Below the pieces are notes generated by a model. That model was not told the DNA's origin and did not search any database. It worked only from the letters and a program-made list of their open reading frames with translations. This document shows, piece by piece, positions 33,928 to 45,585 of a stretch of 64,000 nucleotides of DNA. The translations under genes and the position numbers were made by a program. Numbering within the stretch: the first letter of the stretch is position 1; every line of letters starts with the position of its first letter. Source of the stretch: Chytridium lagenaria (taxonomy: Eukaryota > Chytridiomycota > Chytridiomycetes > Chytridiales > Chytridiaceae); NCBI GenBank assembly GCA_025449115.1, contig JAHLKC010000046.1, forward strand, positions 124,001-188,000. The letters are read 5' to 3'.

Positions 33928-34704
33928 ATGGTGTTTGCACTCTCACCCCTCCCTTACGCGTTGAACGCATTGGCTCCATTGATCTCGGCAGAGACGCTCG
34001 ACTTTCATTATAATAAGCATCATGCCGGCTATATCACCAAGCTCAACTCTATCGTTGAGGGAACTTCTTTGAAGAGCCTCAGCCTTGAACAGATTCTTCG
34101 GAAAGACCGTTCCACCCTCCCAGCTGGAGTATACAACTCTGCCGCACAAGCCTGGAACCATTCCTTCTACTGGAAATCTCTGACCACTCCAACTGAATCT
34201 GCTAAAGGTCCCTCCCCCAGGCTCAAGAGTTTGATCGAGAGGAGTTTTGGGTCAGAGCAGAACTTTAGGAAGCAGTTCTCGGACGTTGCCGCGGGACATT
34301 TTGGGAGTGGTTGGGCGTGGCTTGTTCAAGACAACAGCAGTGGACTGTTGAAGGTGACGGATAGTCACGATGCTGTGTCAGCTTACTCTGGTGAGAGATG
34401 GATGAGGGGGCGACTCAACCACTGACGTCATTTTTCTCTTTCTTTTTTTTTTGGGGGGGTTGCAGACACTACCGTCACCCCCGTCCTTACTTGCGACGTC
34501 TGGGAGCATGCCTACTACATTGATTTCCGCAACAACCGCGCCAAGTACATTGACAGTGAGTTTTGCAGGGCGTTTTTTTTTCACGCTTACTGTGGTTTGT
34601 TTATATATGGCTGACTTTTCCTATTACGTTAAACAGCATGGTGGAAGCTCGTCAATTGGAAGTTCGCAGAGGACAATATCAAATTTGAGAAGGTCAAGCT
34701 CTGA
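33928..34704 (+). CDS. Fe-type superoxide dismutase, copy 1
   Basis: This enzyme converts superoxide to peroxide. Exons are 33928-34390, 34466-34555 and 34637-34704 (206 residues). Metal ligands and family motifs are visible: [47 protein letters not shown] and [16 protein letters not shown]. The AAQ-x-WNH-x-FYW arrangement, with Gln in the N-terminal domain, is the Fe-SOD type. Fungal mitochondrial Mn-SOD normally has a Gly-Gly-x-x-NH pattern there. No mitochondrial targeting sequence is evident ([17 protein letters not shown]), so a cytosolic location is inferred. Its start lies 44 bases from the likely start of the divergent dysferlin-domain gene. It lacks the intron that copy 2 has after the FY codons. 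Confidence 0.92.
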
Positions 34705-34860
34705 CCGAAGACACACGTGATTGCATAGCCCGTACAAAATCTTGCAGCAGCTCTCAATTGTTTTCTCATATTCGTTGTTAATTCATGTGGATTTTGTAAA
34801 TGCCCTGTTCGCATATACATATAAGATGTTTATTATGATCTGCTGAAGAGTTTGTATGTT

Positions 34861-36201
34861 TTAAGGAGTCTCCTCCTTTCCATTGATGGAAACGAACCGA
34901 CCCTTACTTCTTGGAAAGACGACAGCATCTTCCGGCCATGGCCACCCACCAAAACGAGTAGTCTGATAGTCTCGAAAGGCTTGCCTGATTTGTTCCTCCG
35001 TGTTCATTACAAACGGACCGTATTGCTTCACAGGTTCTATTTTTATATGATTGTTAGAATATGTGGGAGCGGGTAAAGGATACGACGATGGAAAAAGTGG
35101 CAATACCTTTGATAGGTTGTCCCTGAAGAATAAGAAACTCCACCGTGTCCTCTCCAATATTTTCCAAAGGTGTCTCAACATTCGATTTGAGGGTGAAATT
35201 TGTGGGTTCGTTAAAAGTGCGTTCTTCAACTTTGACCATTTTCCCCTCAATAAAAAATGCTGAACGGTTGGTTCCAACTTTGCTTTTAGGAAGAATAAGC
35301 TTGGCCTTGGGTTCAAGAATGCAGTGCCAGACACCAACGTCATTGGCGGGGTCGGCGGCCCAGGAATCAGGAGGTGGTTGTTGGCCCTTAACACCGTGAA
35401 AGTCGCCCGCCCAGACCGTGACCTTGGCCTTGCCATCAGGAGAGGTGTACTTTTGAACCTTGTGGCTCCAGTGCATTACTTTTAATGAAAAAAGTTATAA
35501 GGTAAGAATGAAACCGGAATTGGATGAAGGAATTTAAGATAACGGGACCGAGATATTAGAAAGAAAGTGTGAAAAATAAGTAGACCAGAACCTTGAGTCG
35601 GATTGCACATCTTGGACTTCCCAGGAAGATTAATCCAGATCTGGAAGAAACGAGTTGGATTGGGACCGTTTTGGTTGAGAAGAGGGAACATCTCTCCGTG
35701 CACCTTGACATTATTAATACAATATCACATGCTCAATACTTACAATGCCCTTTCCAGCAGTCATCCATTGAAGATCACCGTTTCCGTACCTTCCGGCAGC
35801 TCCCAACGAATCCGTGTGATCAATGATCCCTAATACAGTCGCTGTAATGGTTTCAAAGCTTAATGTCAAAAGCAAGTTATCAGTACATTGTGGGAGACAG
35901 TCTTCGCCTCCGAACGTGATCAACTTACCCACGGTGCGGGTGTTGCGGGAATCTAATGACCATATGTCAGTTGAAGGTTTTCATGGATGCTAGCTTCTTA
36001 CCCTGGAATCCAATCGCCGTGATACATCCTGTAAGGTGCGTTGGGGTTAAAGTCGTTCCCGTTACCCTTCCTCGGGGCCTGCATCTTTTCGTCTCCAGCT
36101 GGGAACTTGTCCTCGTGATAGACAGTGAAGAGGAAAGGATCAAGAGTCTCAAAGGGACTCCTCTTGTCGAGAGGATCAGCTGAGATGATGTGTTCTGTCA
36201 T
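34861..36201 (-). CDS. Pirin family protein
   Basis: Pirins are iron-binding bicupins; some act as redox-sensing transcription cofactors and others as quercetinases. The start is [20 protein letters not shown] at 36201; an upstream in-frame Met at 36288 would add a Ser/Thr-rich leader. Motifs: [12 protein letters not shown], then a 25-base exon encoding FPQHPHRG with the metal-binding His pair (about 35928-35952), [72 protein letters not shown] and [20 protein letters not shown], ending GKEETP at 34861. The HGE corresponds to the usual HxE metal ligands. It lies between two Fe-type SOD genes. Confidence 0.9.
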
Positions 36202-36674
36202 AGCACTGGTTGTTGTTGTTGAAGTCGTAGAAGCAGCAGATTTTGAGTAGTTTGAGACCTGAACCACAGGAGGATAGAGTGAATGCAATTGGGGATGATG
36301 ATGTTTGCGAGGTGTATGCTTTGACAGAGAGTAGCAGTGTCGATGATGAGTGACGAGTGAGAGCAGTCGATGAATGTGCCGTGTAGACGCCAGCTTTTTA
36401 TTTTATAGGGAGAAGGAGTAGTGAGTGAGTGAGAGAGAAGAGAGATGAGGAATTGGAATGATTTTCCGATCCGTTCGTCTCTGTTTGCTTTTTCCTTGTC
36501 AGCATTTCTCATGAGATTTGAAATTTTTCAAATGGAGAGTCCGGAACCATTCTCAAAAATACATTAAAAATTAGGAGGAGAAAAAAAGAAAGAAACCCCT
36601 TCCCTTCTCCCCCCCCATTTTCCTGTTTATTATTAATTTCAAAAAAGAACCCACTCAGACTCTACTAAAAAAAG
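36202..36674. promoter_or_regulatory. Divergent promoter region pirin / SOD copy 2
   Basis: About 470 bases separate the start codons of pirin (minus) and SOD copy 2 (plus). It contains CA/GT/GA-rich stretches and a C run near 36610 shortly before the SOD start. No specific factor site was identified. Sharing of this region suggests, but does not prove, co-regulation. Confidence 0.45.
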
Positions 36675-37607
36675 ATGGCCTACACTCTCTCTACCCTTCC
36701 TTACTCCCTCGACGCTCTCGCTCCCGCCATCTCGGCAGAGACCCTTGATTTCCACTACAACAAGCACCATGCTAGCTACGTCACCAAGCTGAATGCTCTC
36801 CTTGCTGGCTCTGCTCTTAAGGATCTTAGCATTGAGGAGCTCGTCAAGAAGGACCGCTCAACCCTTCCCGCTGGTGTCTACAACTCTGCCGCTCAGGCCT
36901 GGAACCACACCTTCTACGTAAGAGATAATCTGATCATCATTCATCCCCACTATAATTGTTCATTCCTCTCTTTTCTCTGTCTGCATGCTTGGCCCACATG
37001 GATTATATCTCCCATTGCCGCGCGTTCACCCCATGCATGCAACTAAATGCAACTAACCTCCTTGCTCTCTTTCAGTGGGACTCACTTGCCCCCCTCAAGG
37101 AGGACGTCCACACCCCCTCCGAGAGGTTGAACGCTCTCATCGTCAAGAGCTTTGGCTCCTTCGACGCGTTCAAGACCAAGTTCACTGACGCCGCCGCCGG
37201 TCACTTTGGTTCTGGCTGGGCCTGGCTCGTCCAGGAGAAGGCCACTGGTCTTCTCAAGGTCATCGACACCCACGATGCCGTCTCTGCTCTGTCTGGTAAG
37301 TTGCTGATTCCTTGTTCATTGTGGATCTTATTTGTGTTCGGGTGATGTAATTTCAAATTTGTTTGACGCCATCTTTTATGTTCATTGTAGACCCCACCAT
37401 CACCCCCCTCCTCACTTGCGACGTTTGGGAGCACGCTTACTACATTGACTTCCGCAACGCCCGTCCCGAGTATATCAAGAGTATGATTTGTTTTTTTTCA
37501 TTCTCATATATTCTCTATGTTTCAATGACTAACCGTACATTTCCTTTCCAACAGCCTGGTGGCAGCTCGTCAACTTCTCCTTTGCCGAGAAGAACGCTAC
37601 CTTTTAA
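36675..37607 (+). CDS. Fe-type superoxide dismutase, copy 2
   Basis: Exons are 36675-36917, 37076-37295, 37391-37480 and 37555-37607 (201 residues). The protein starts [20 protein letters not shown] and keeps the ligands: [31 protein letters not shown] joined to [60 protein letters not shown]. The Fe-SOD signature Gln is present. It is closely related to copy 1 and shares its last two intron positions, so the pair arose by local duplication. Codon use is strongly C-ending, unlike copy 1, which suggests higher expression (inference). No targeting peptide is visible. Confidence 0.94.
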
Positions 37608-37808
37608 ATTCCATCACCAATGAAGTGATTGCTCGTACTGTTGCATTCTTTCCCCCTTTCCGGTACACCCTTCGTATCAATGGCATGCTAGTGAAAAGAT
37701 CAATGGACCATTTTCCCTCTCCTTGCCTCATTGCTTTTTCAATACAATTGATATATATTTTTTACCAATTTGCGATACAAATAAATATGCTTTTTTGAAG
37801 ACTGCGTA

Positions 37809-40085
37809 TTAATGAGCTTTTAGGGGGGAGGGAATGGATGCGGACACGTTAACGTCGTAGGCTTGAAGGTGCATCTGAATGCCGTGATCTATTCAAAGGA
37901 AAAGTCAGTCACTAAACGCGATACTGCAAAGACAATAAGCACATAAGAAAAGAACGCACCATGAGCCTTCACGGCCTCCATAACCCCCTCCTTTATGGCA
38001 ACCTCCTTCAATCCCAAATGAGCAAACGCAGCCAAAAGCTGGAACTGACACCTCACCGCTACGTCCTTTGCCATATTAAACATCTTCTTTGCTTGAACTG
38101 CGTTCGTGTCCAAGAAACTCCCACCAAGGAACACGAGAGACAAAGCTTTGAATAGCGATGATCCTTTATCACCCTTCCTTGCGACTTCAAGAAAATGCAC
38201 CCTTTTAAGAAATTAACATTTTTAGACGGACATTCACTTACTTTGTGGTCTGCGCTTCCTCACTCTTTACCGCTTTGACACCCAGAAGCGACTCCCTCAA
38301 CATCTCACTGCTCGGCATCATATCCTTATGTCCAGCCTCAAACCCTTCAACATACTAAAAACACCCACGTAAACCCTCTAATCATTCAAACACAGAACCC
38401 ACCTGCACAGGGATCCCGTCAACCCCACCCGAACAAAGCATAATCCGATTCACAGCCGAGGCAAAATCCCTCCCGCATCCCCATCCTCGACATCGATTCC
38501 ACGCCAAACAAGAAACGGAATGCGGTCGAGAAATCACCCATAGATTGAAAACATAGCCCCAAATCCAGAAGCAGGACCTTTTTATACAGTTTCTCCAGAG
38601 ACGGGGAGCTTTGAAGGAGATCGGTGGCGTTGAAAAAGGCCTTCAATGGTATGAGTGTTGGGCTTTATAAGGAGGGCCTACGTTCATGGCGTCGTTGTAT
38701 TCTCCACAAAGAACTTTGATTTCTCCGAGAAGCGAAAGGTAGACAAGTTCAGTTTCCTTGGCCTTCTGTCTACTCTCCACCGTGGATTTCAACGACAACG
38801 TATCTACTCATGCTTGTTAGTCGCGTTTTAATATTCAGCAAAATTACCTAATGGGTTCGGGATCACACCTGTATAGAGATTTAAGAGGTCACAAGATAGT
38901 CCAATTTATACAATGGAAGAAAAAATGAACCGCCATGACAATCAAAAATTACATTACCGGCAAGCGTATTCGACCCTTCCTGCAGATACTCCAAACTCTT
39001 CACCCTATCATTACATTTCCACACCAATGCGGACACCAAAAACACCAGCCCTAACATTCTCGATCCATCCAAACTCTCCAACTGCAACTCGTCAATAACA
39101 TGCTTTCAAAAAAATGTACCCACCATGCCATTATTATCAATGGGAACAGTGCTTTTCGTGACGACATCCTGAAGCCTCATAAGAGCTTGTCTAGCTTCAT
39201 ACGCCTTTCCAGTGTTCATCAAAAAAAGGACATTGACCATGTGAAAAACGAAGCGGAAATGGATGAGAGATGGGTCGGGGTTCTCTTCACCATTTTCGTT
39301 GGGTGAGAAGAGAGGGGCGATGGAGGAAAGTGTTGCGGAGGTTTGTTGAAATCGGACAGCCAAAGGGATAAAGTTGCTCTTCGAAGACAGAAAGAAAGCT
39401 GTAGGTTTCAGACATGCGGTTAGTTTTTGAAATAATGGTGGAGCTTAAGGTCACGATACCATAAGAAGATCATTCCGTCTTCAGCTTCTGCGTGCCCGAA
39501 AGAGCTCCAAAGGCTGCCGGTAATCCTCTTCTTCAAGTGCAAGCTAATTGTGCCCAATAATAATAATACCACTGAGGAAACCTTGCCTAAACATCAAGCA
39601 ATTAGCAATGCTTACTGCAAATTGACGTGAAAGCAACTCACATTCCACATCCGATAGAATCTGACGGAGTGCATATCTTGCGGCTCCATGTTGGAACGCG
39701 AAGCATCACCAATTGAAGCTAAAACCGAATACTTGAGAGGATCACATGATAATCTTAAAATTACTTAATAAAAGCTTGAACTTTTTTAACCTTTGTTGAG
39801 CAAGCTGACTAATGTTAGTTGAAAACTCATCTTTGACAACAACAGAGGAAAAAAAACTATTCCTTACGCTTTCTGTATATGGTTCAGCTTCCAGCTGATT
39901 ATTCGTGAATTCAGTAGGATCTCGCCATTTACACTCGTCTTAATTCATCCTTGGTAAAGCACCCCGTCCTCTGCATTCCGAACACTTGCTGATCATCTGA
40001 GGATAAGAAGAACAGCTTCAAGGCATCGAATAGCGGCTGCGATGCACTCTTGGATATGAAGCGGCTCTTTTGTCGTTGATCCCAT
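37809..40085 (-). CDS. MAU2/SCC4-like cohesin-loading factor
   Basis: MAU2/Scc4 is the TPR partner of the Scc2/NIPBL cohesin loader. The start MGSTTKEPLHIQECIAAAIR, then CLEAV, at 40085 matches the N-terminal helical repeat pattern. Later helices fit the family order: IHFRFVFHMVNVLFLMNTGK with RQALMRLQDVV (about 39190-39270), SRMLGLVFLVSALVWKCNDR (about 39010-39070), SLEKLYKKVLLLDLGLCFQS (about 38540-38610), and FKALSLVFLGGSFLDTNAVQ with AKKMFNMAKDVAVRCQFQLL (about 38030-38150), corresponding to the conserved MAU2 C-terminal region. The final exon encodes DHGIQMHLQAYDVNVSAS and stops at 37809. Several short introns and frame uncertainties occur between 38650 and 39970. The call rests on the TPR-like pattern and C-terminal similarity recalled from the family. 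Confidence 0.6.
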
Positions 40086-40475
40086 AATCTGATGCTTTTC
40101 TGAGAGACGTTCGCATCTAAGAGTGTGGTTAGAGGTTGGAAAAGCGATCAAACGTCGCACGTGTCCAAAGAATCACTGGGTGAGTGAGGGTAATGCGGTG
40201 CGGTTGCTGATGGAGTGCTGATGGGATGCTGGTGGATGCTGGTGGGAGTGACTGGAATCCTTGCATGATTAACTGGTTTTGCCAACTTGAAATTGTTGGA
40301 GGAACCGACAAATCAACTTTACCTAGGTAGAACTGACCCACTTGAAAATAAATAAACATCAGGAAGGTAAAGATAAACCGTCTTTTTTTTGATATGGGAG
40401 TCGTGCTCTTCATTGGATGACGAAGGCATTGGACATTATCGAGCCACCTTACAGCCACCTCTCGTTTTCAACAAA
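40086..40475. promoter_or_regulatory. Divergent intergenic region MAU2-like / DUF3712-like
   Basis: About 390 bases lie between divergent starts. They contain short GATGCTGATGG-type imperfect repeats at about 40208-40240. No gene is seen. Confidence 0.4.
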
Positions 40476-41949
40476 ATGGCAGCTCTCATGAAGACTGCCG
40501 AAGTTCAGAGACTATGATCACTCCAGGAGATACAGCAAGCACAAAGGAGGCTGGAAACTAATCAACTTTATCCCAAACAAGACGCCAGTAGCTGCATCCC
40601 AGGATAACAGGGCTGCTGCATCCAACAGCGAGGAAAGTAATGGAACGCAATTACCACCCGCCCCACAATTAAACCGACGCAGAGCCATCTGCATTCGCGC
40701 ATGTATCATTTCTACCATAGCTTTCGCCATCTTCGCCATCATCTTCATCCCTATTTTCCCCTCGTCATCATTCCCGCATTATTCAAGATTCATTCGCCAA
40801 CCAAAACATTGCGCAAACTCTCTGACGTTTACCGAGATTTCGCTCCACAATATCACTCAAGAGAGTGTGCTCTTCTCCTTTGCGGCTCCGTTGATAATGT
40901 GAACGTTCCTCTTAATATCCTCTTGATATGAAGCGGGATCGATTGGTCCGTTGATGTTTGTACATGACCCTGTCATTGATTCCAACGGCACAATCTTGGA
41001 AACCTCTCTTGTCGTCTTGCAAGTCCCTGCTGATTTGAGCGTGAGGAACGGGAGGGCCATCTAGGTGCACAGATTCCAGTTGAAGGTGCCCAGCAATGGA
41101 TCAGCATTATCGGCATTTGGGGAGGGGCTTTCGAAGTGTTTGCGGCAAATGATGCCAATGTTGTGCCAAAAATGAAGGTTGGCATTGCTGCGGGATTTAA
41201 GTGGCTTGTTAGACATTCAGACCTTCCTTTGGAGAGGGTCATTAACGTGGGCGAGCTTCTTCTGGCCTCCGGTATGTATTTTTTTTCTTTCTTACGTCTT
41301 ACTCCTCCACTTGCCATCTAGTAATTAAATGTACTGACATAATGCTTTGTTTAAAGGCTTTGTCTCCCACACCACATTAGGCTCATCCTCGTCGTTGACT
41401 GAGGCAGCTGTGAGCGTTACGCCATTGCCCCTGAATCCTCTATCAAATGGGGCTATAGCCACTGGCCTCAGGCTGGGTATTCCGCCCCGGTATTTTATAT
41501 ATTTTTATTCATCTTTCCGCCACTTCTTTTTTCGTAAGAATTATATTTCTGACTTTATCGTCTTAACAGGGTTCTCCAGTGGGAATTCACCTTCGTGACG
41601 TTATGTTCGATTTAGTCGTTGACCAAAACACGCTTGCAAAGTGCTTCATCCCTAGGCTTGACGTCACAGCCGGTGACATTGACCTCACCATCCCCTAAAC
41701 ATCACCGTCAACATGCTTGGAAGTATCAGCGCTCTTTTCGCTCAAGTCAATATCTTTTCTGGTCAAAAGAACCTTGGCATGACGTCTGTTTCTGCTCTTA
41801 ATGAGAACGGTCAACGTGTAGCCTGGCTGGACCGTGGACTTGAACGTGTGCATTTTAAGGTGCCATTGGATCGTTTGAGGTCGGCTGTCAGCGCGGTATT
41901 GACAAAGTGGATCCTTGATCTTTTGTCGACTTCGTCAAAGCGGGGTTGA
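40476..41949 (+). CDS. Membrane protein, DUF3712/LEA-like extracellular repeats
   Basis: The frame reading INFIPNKTPVAASQDNRAAA leads into a basic stretch (LNRRRAICIRACI) and one transmembrane helix (ISTIAFAIFAIIFIPIF, about 40695-40760). The pattern after it (TFTEISLHNITQESVLFSFA, then one frame over DNVNVPLNILLISYEAGSI, VIDSNGTILETSLVVLQVPA) resembles DUF3712 proteins of fungi, with a short cytosolic N-terminus and tandem beta-rich outer domains. The last coding part includes NITVNMLGSISALFAQVNIF and AWLDRGLERVHFKVPLDRL. The start MAALMKTAEVQRL at 40476 is followed by a frame jump, so the N-terminus is provisional. Stop at 41949. Confidence 0.5.
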
Positions 41950-42618
41950 GGGAATGTATGTGAGCTTGTTTTGTTAGGTTGTTTGTTCGCAGACACATCT
42001 GCCTTAGGGGAAATATTTTCTTTAAGTGCCTTTCTTGTAGTTTTGTTATTTCATCATTCAACTGCCTCGATGTGGGCTTTTTTCCTGTATTTCTTTGACA
42101 TTTAAGACGGGTGACCGTCCTGCTGTACAGTACATATTATTTGCACATTACATTTGGTTTTGGATTTCCATCTAACATGTGTGTCTCAAGGGCTGTTATC
42201 TCACTTCCATCAAATGGTTTAAGGGTATTGAAGCAAAGGAACCACCTGCCGAACTCGTGCTGATCATGAACGTGATAAAGGAAAATGGCCCTGGGAAAGG
42301 CTATTGAAAGTGTACCAAGTAAAGTGGGCCGGGGTGGAAGGAAAAAATTGGAAAGACACCGCTGATGTGAATAAAAGGGATGACGTTCCCTTCAATTTAT
42401 TAATGAATCGAATGTAAGAATATATCAACCTGCACAAAAACTTAACAGCTTTTATAACAACAAACGACGTAGGTAAATTAGTCCTAATAAAGTATATTTT
42501 TTATTTGTGGTTTTTTCCTTGAGGAAGCGGATTTGGTAGATTAAGGAGGGGTTTACATACCGATGATCCGCCACCCACTATGACTGTTGTCTGATCAGAC
42601 GGAGTTAAATCCGACATT
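41950..42618. other. Intergenic region, possible chromodomain-like relic
   Basis: No complete gene. On the plus strand at about 42307-42415 a short open stretch reads KVYQVKWAGVEGKNWKDTAD, which has the y-x-V-K-W-x-G look of a chromodomain. There is no start, and stops lie nearby upstream. It could be a relic of a chromodomain gene or retroelement, or chance. Confidence 0.3.
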
Positions 42619-45073
42619 ATGCCAAACATTATACTCAACTCGCCTCCTCAAGATTACCCACCGACAATCTTTGAAGACCTCGGAACATTCCAACCCAATG
42701 CACTTTTGCAGTTGACCGACCCCCGTAATAAGTATCCTTGGGAGCTCCAAAACAAAGCCAGTCAACCATGAGCAGTATTAGACAGGTAGCCAGTATTGCA
42801 AGTGAATCTAGACGACATTCTTCGCAGGCGCAAGAGACCACAGCTTTCAGTGAAGGTCACCATGCGCAACCAAGACTGTCGGTGACGCCATCAACCCGGT
42901 TGGTCCAGGCTCAAGCAAAGTCGTTCTCTCTACATTCGGGCTGGATTATGTCCCCTTCTGACGCTGCTATGGTGAGTATTTGGCCAATCTCTTCAAATGT
43001 AAATACTGACAAGTGCAATCAAGTGTTGGTGTATGCGTCGCGTCCGTTGGCATCGTTGCCTTTTTTGGACAGCAGGCATCGTCCAGTCTCTGCACGACAA
43101 CAAGTCGCTACTCAGTAAATTCTCTTGCCGTTAATGTTCAAAATCAAGTCGGGTCTCTTCTCGGTGCAGAGATGTGTAAGTACAATCATAAACCTCGGCA
43201 TTTTTTTAAGTTATTTTCTCCTCTGTCGATTTCCAGACACCACAATTACACCAGCAACCGACGTGGTTCGAGCTGCTGCTCGGTCTGCAAGCACTGGTCT
43301 CCTCACAATCTTTAATGTCGACCAGGTATGTTGTATTCGTTTTGTGGGTGCTTGGAATAACGCAAATACCATTAAATATTTTTGCATCCTCTGGAACTTT
43401 ACTATCATCGATATTATCTCTGCATGCTCGTCTAGTTGTTACGTCATATGTATAATGAAGTACGTTTCATTTGCATTTAATAATTATAACTATTAATAAA
43501 TTTCTTGCGTACAGATTCAACTCAACAGCGCCATTCAAGACTTATTTTACGTTGATGAACGTACCGGATACTATCTTTCCGCATTCCGTCAAGGTTAGTT
43601 CACACGGCTCTCCCACTATTAGCGTAATTGCAAAACAATCTGCTAATTATTGCATAAAATAGCCAACACGACTGATGTCTTTGGTACCACGTTCATCTTC
43701 ACCAATACCACTCCCGACCCTAATCTCATCTGTAACATATGCCTCGGGTCGGCCAATTATTCAAGTAGATTTACGCGACATCAGTTTATAATCAATCGCA
43801 ATTTTACTTTTGGGGCTCTCACTTCCAGAACAAACACCGGCTCCGATTTTCGATTGAGACCGTGGTACATCACAGCAAGAACTGCGCCTATGGGAAGTGC
43901 AGTATGGGCCAACGCTTGGATGGATCCTGTTAATTCTGCTCAGAGAGGTATTGCGATGTCGATGGTATGTTGACAAATTTGAAACTTTTTTTATTTATTA
44001 AAATGTCAGGGCTCCCCTGTCGTAATCAATGACGTATTCCGTGGGGGTTTCGGTGCAAATATGCGAACTTTTAGAGTTAAACCAGCAGCTCAAAAGGTAC
44101 AATCTGACCGCCAACGGATTTATTTACGTGATGGGAACAAACGGCATTATGATTGGATCTTACTCGGACGAGCCTCTCGTAGTCACGGTGTGAGCTGCTT
44201 CTTTATTCTTTCTAATACTCTCTTTAAAAGTTTGCCAATGGCTCAGTACTTATGAAAAGAGCCGACGGTAAGTTGACATATATCAGCAAACGATTTTTAT
44301 TTTCGCATAGAAATGGCGGACGTTAAAATCTCCTTCACTTATCAGACTCTGTTAAAAGCCGCTCCACAAGGAGACATGTCGCTTCTTCCAAATATTGGAA
44401 GATACGACGTCTCTCCTTATCTATTCCAACATAGACTTTACAGCGACCCTTACAATTTGACTTTAGTCGTTGTGTTTGGAGGTAAACCTGTTTGTTGTCC
44501 CCATATCCAACAAGCGTACCAACATTGCTATTGCAGCTTCAAAACAAGATTATATTGGAAACGTTGATGAGCTTCAGGATCAACTTGAAAGAGATATGAA
44601 AGCCAGCACCACCAAAATCATCATTATCTCCGTCACCGTCTTTATGGCATGCACAGCTTTCAGTATTATTGCATCACTATTTGTGCTCTCCAGACCCTTT
44701 CAGTTCTTTCAAAAGCTATGCAGGACGTGAGTCGACATTATCCTTATCTTCTAACGCACAAAGGCGACCCGTTTTGACTTCACTCTACTTCGAGAAGGGA
44801 AACTTAACCGTCGTAGTTTTATTAAGGAGCTTGCGTCGATGGAGTCGGCTTTTGTAATGATGCTTCAAAAATTCGCTGAGGCAATACAATCTAATAAGGT
44901 AAAGTTTTTAGGAGTATTCATACAATAATGTCGGAAGCGGTGCTGCTTTATACGTACTCATCATACCTATTATTCTCAACTTACAGAGTCTGCAGCCAGG
45001 TGGAAAGGTGACGTCGCGTGGAAGCAAGGGCGCGTCCGATTCGGCAGCCATTCAGGCGTCAGCGGCATTTTAA
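42619..45073 (+). CDS. Transmembrane dCache-like sensor protein
   Basis: The likely start MPNIILNSPPQDYPP is at 42619 (uncertain; MSSIRQVASIASESRRHSS at about 42768 is an alternative). A first transmembrane helix follows (SVGVCVASVGIVAFFG, about 43022-43070). A large extracellular region has dCache-like features: TDVVRAAARSASTGLLTIFN, DLFYVDERTGYYLSAFRQ, FRLRPWYITARTAP (the R-x-x-x-W-Y Cache motif, about 43850-43890), MDPVNSAQRGIAMSM, and NLTANGFIYVMGTNGIMIGS (about 44100-44160). A second helix follows (TKIIIISVTVFMACTAFSII, about 44610-44680). The cytosolic tail contains TRFDFTLLREGKLNRRSFIK and ELASMESAFVMMLQKFAEAI, ending QASAAF at 45071-45073. No kinase, cyclase or chemotaxis signalling domain is encoded before the stop. 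Confidence 0.7.
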
Positions 45074-45585
45074 CTGTGCTTTGTATACAAACAACTCTGG
45101 GTTCTAAATAAAACACAAGTTTAAGCCAGGCTTAGAAAGAGATGTTAATGAATTGTAATTAAGATGGCACAAGAATTTTGAACGCGTCAAAGACAACGTA
45201 CGTTATTGTTTTGTAATGAATCGAAAAGACGCATGATACAATTGATCTATGTGTTATACTCAAATTTTGTCAAGTATTTATGCAGCCGAATTATACACAT
45301 TGCACTGGATCTTGCGATAAGGAGCACTTCAACTGCATTTAACCATTTTTCCCACCGAAAAGGTGTTCTTTCTCTTGAAGAATATCTCACTGCCGACATC
45401 CCTAAAGTCTGGTCCCAGATGCTTGGTGGTGGGGCAGTAAGAGGCATTTTGCCAAATTCAAAATGTTTTTGTCGAGATGTTTTGAACCACCGCTCAAGAC
45501 AGCGTCTGACAGCCATGCCCCTCAATTAGAGTGAATGAATTACCTTTTTCTTTTCTCCATTCTTCTTTGCTCATTTTCACTCAGC
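45074..45585. other. Region upstream of arm gene, copy A
   Basis: From 45368 onward this sequence belongs to the inverted repeat arm. Both strands hold open frames (for example LSLEEYLTADIPKVWSQMLG on plus and ERTPFRWEKWLNAVEVLLIA on minus at about 45270-45420), but neither is clearly a gene. TTTGCTCATTTTCACTCAG just before 45586 looks like a 3' splice site, so an upstream exon of the arm gene may lie here. Confidence 0.4.

Noticed and set aside
45535..45585. Signal peptide MNYLFLFSILLCSFSLS for the arm gene
   Set aside because: The T/C-rich stretch ending TCACTCAG looks like a 3' splice site, and the rest of the protein has nuclear-type basic clusters. Not excluded, but not preferred.
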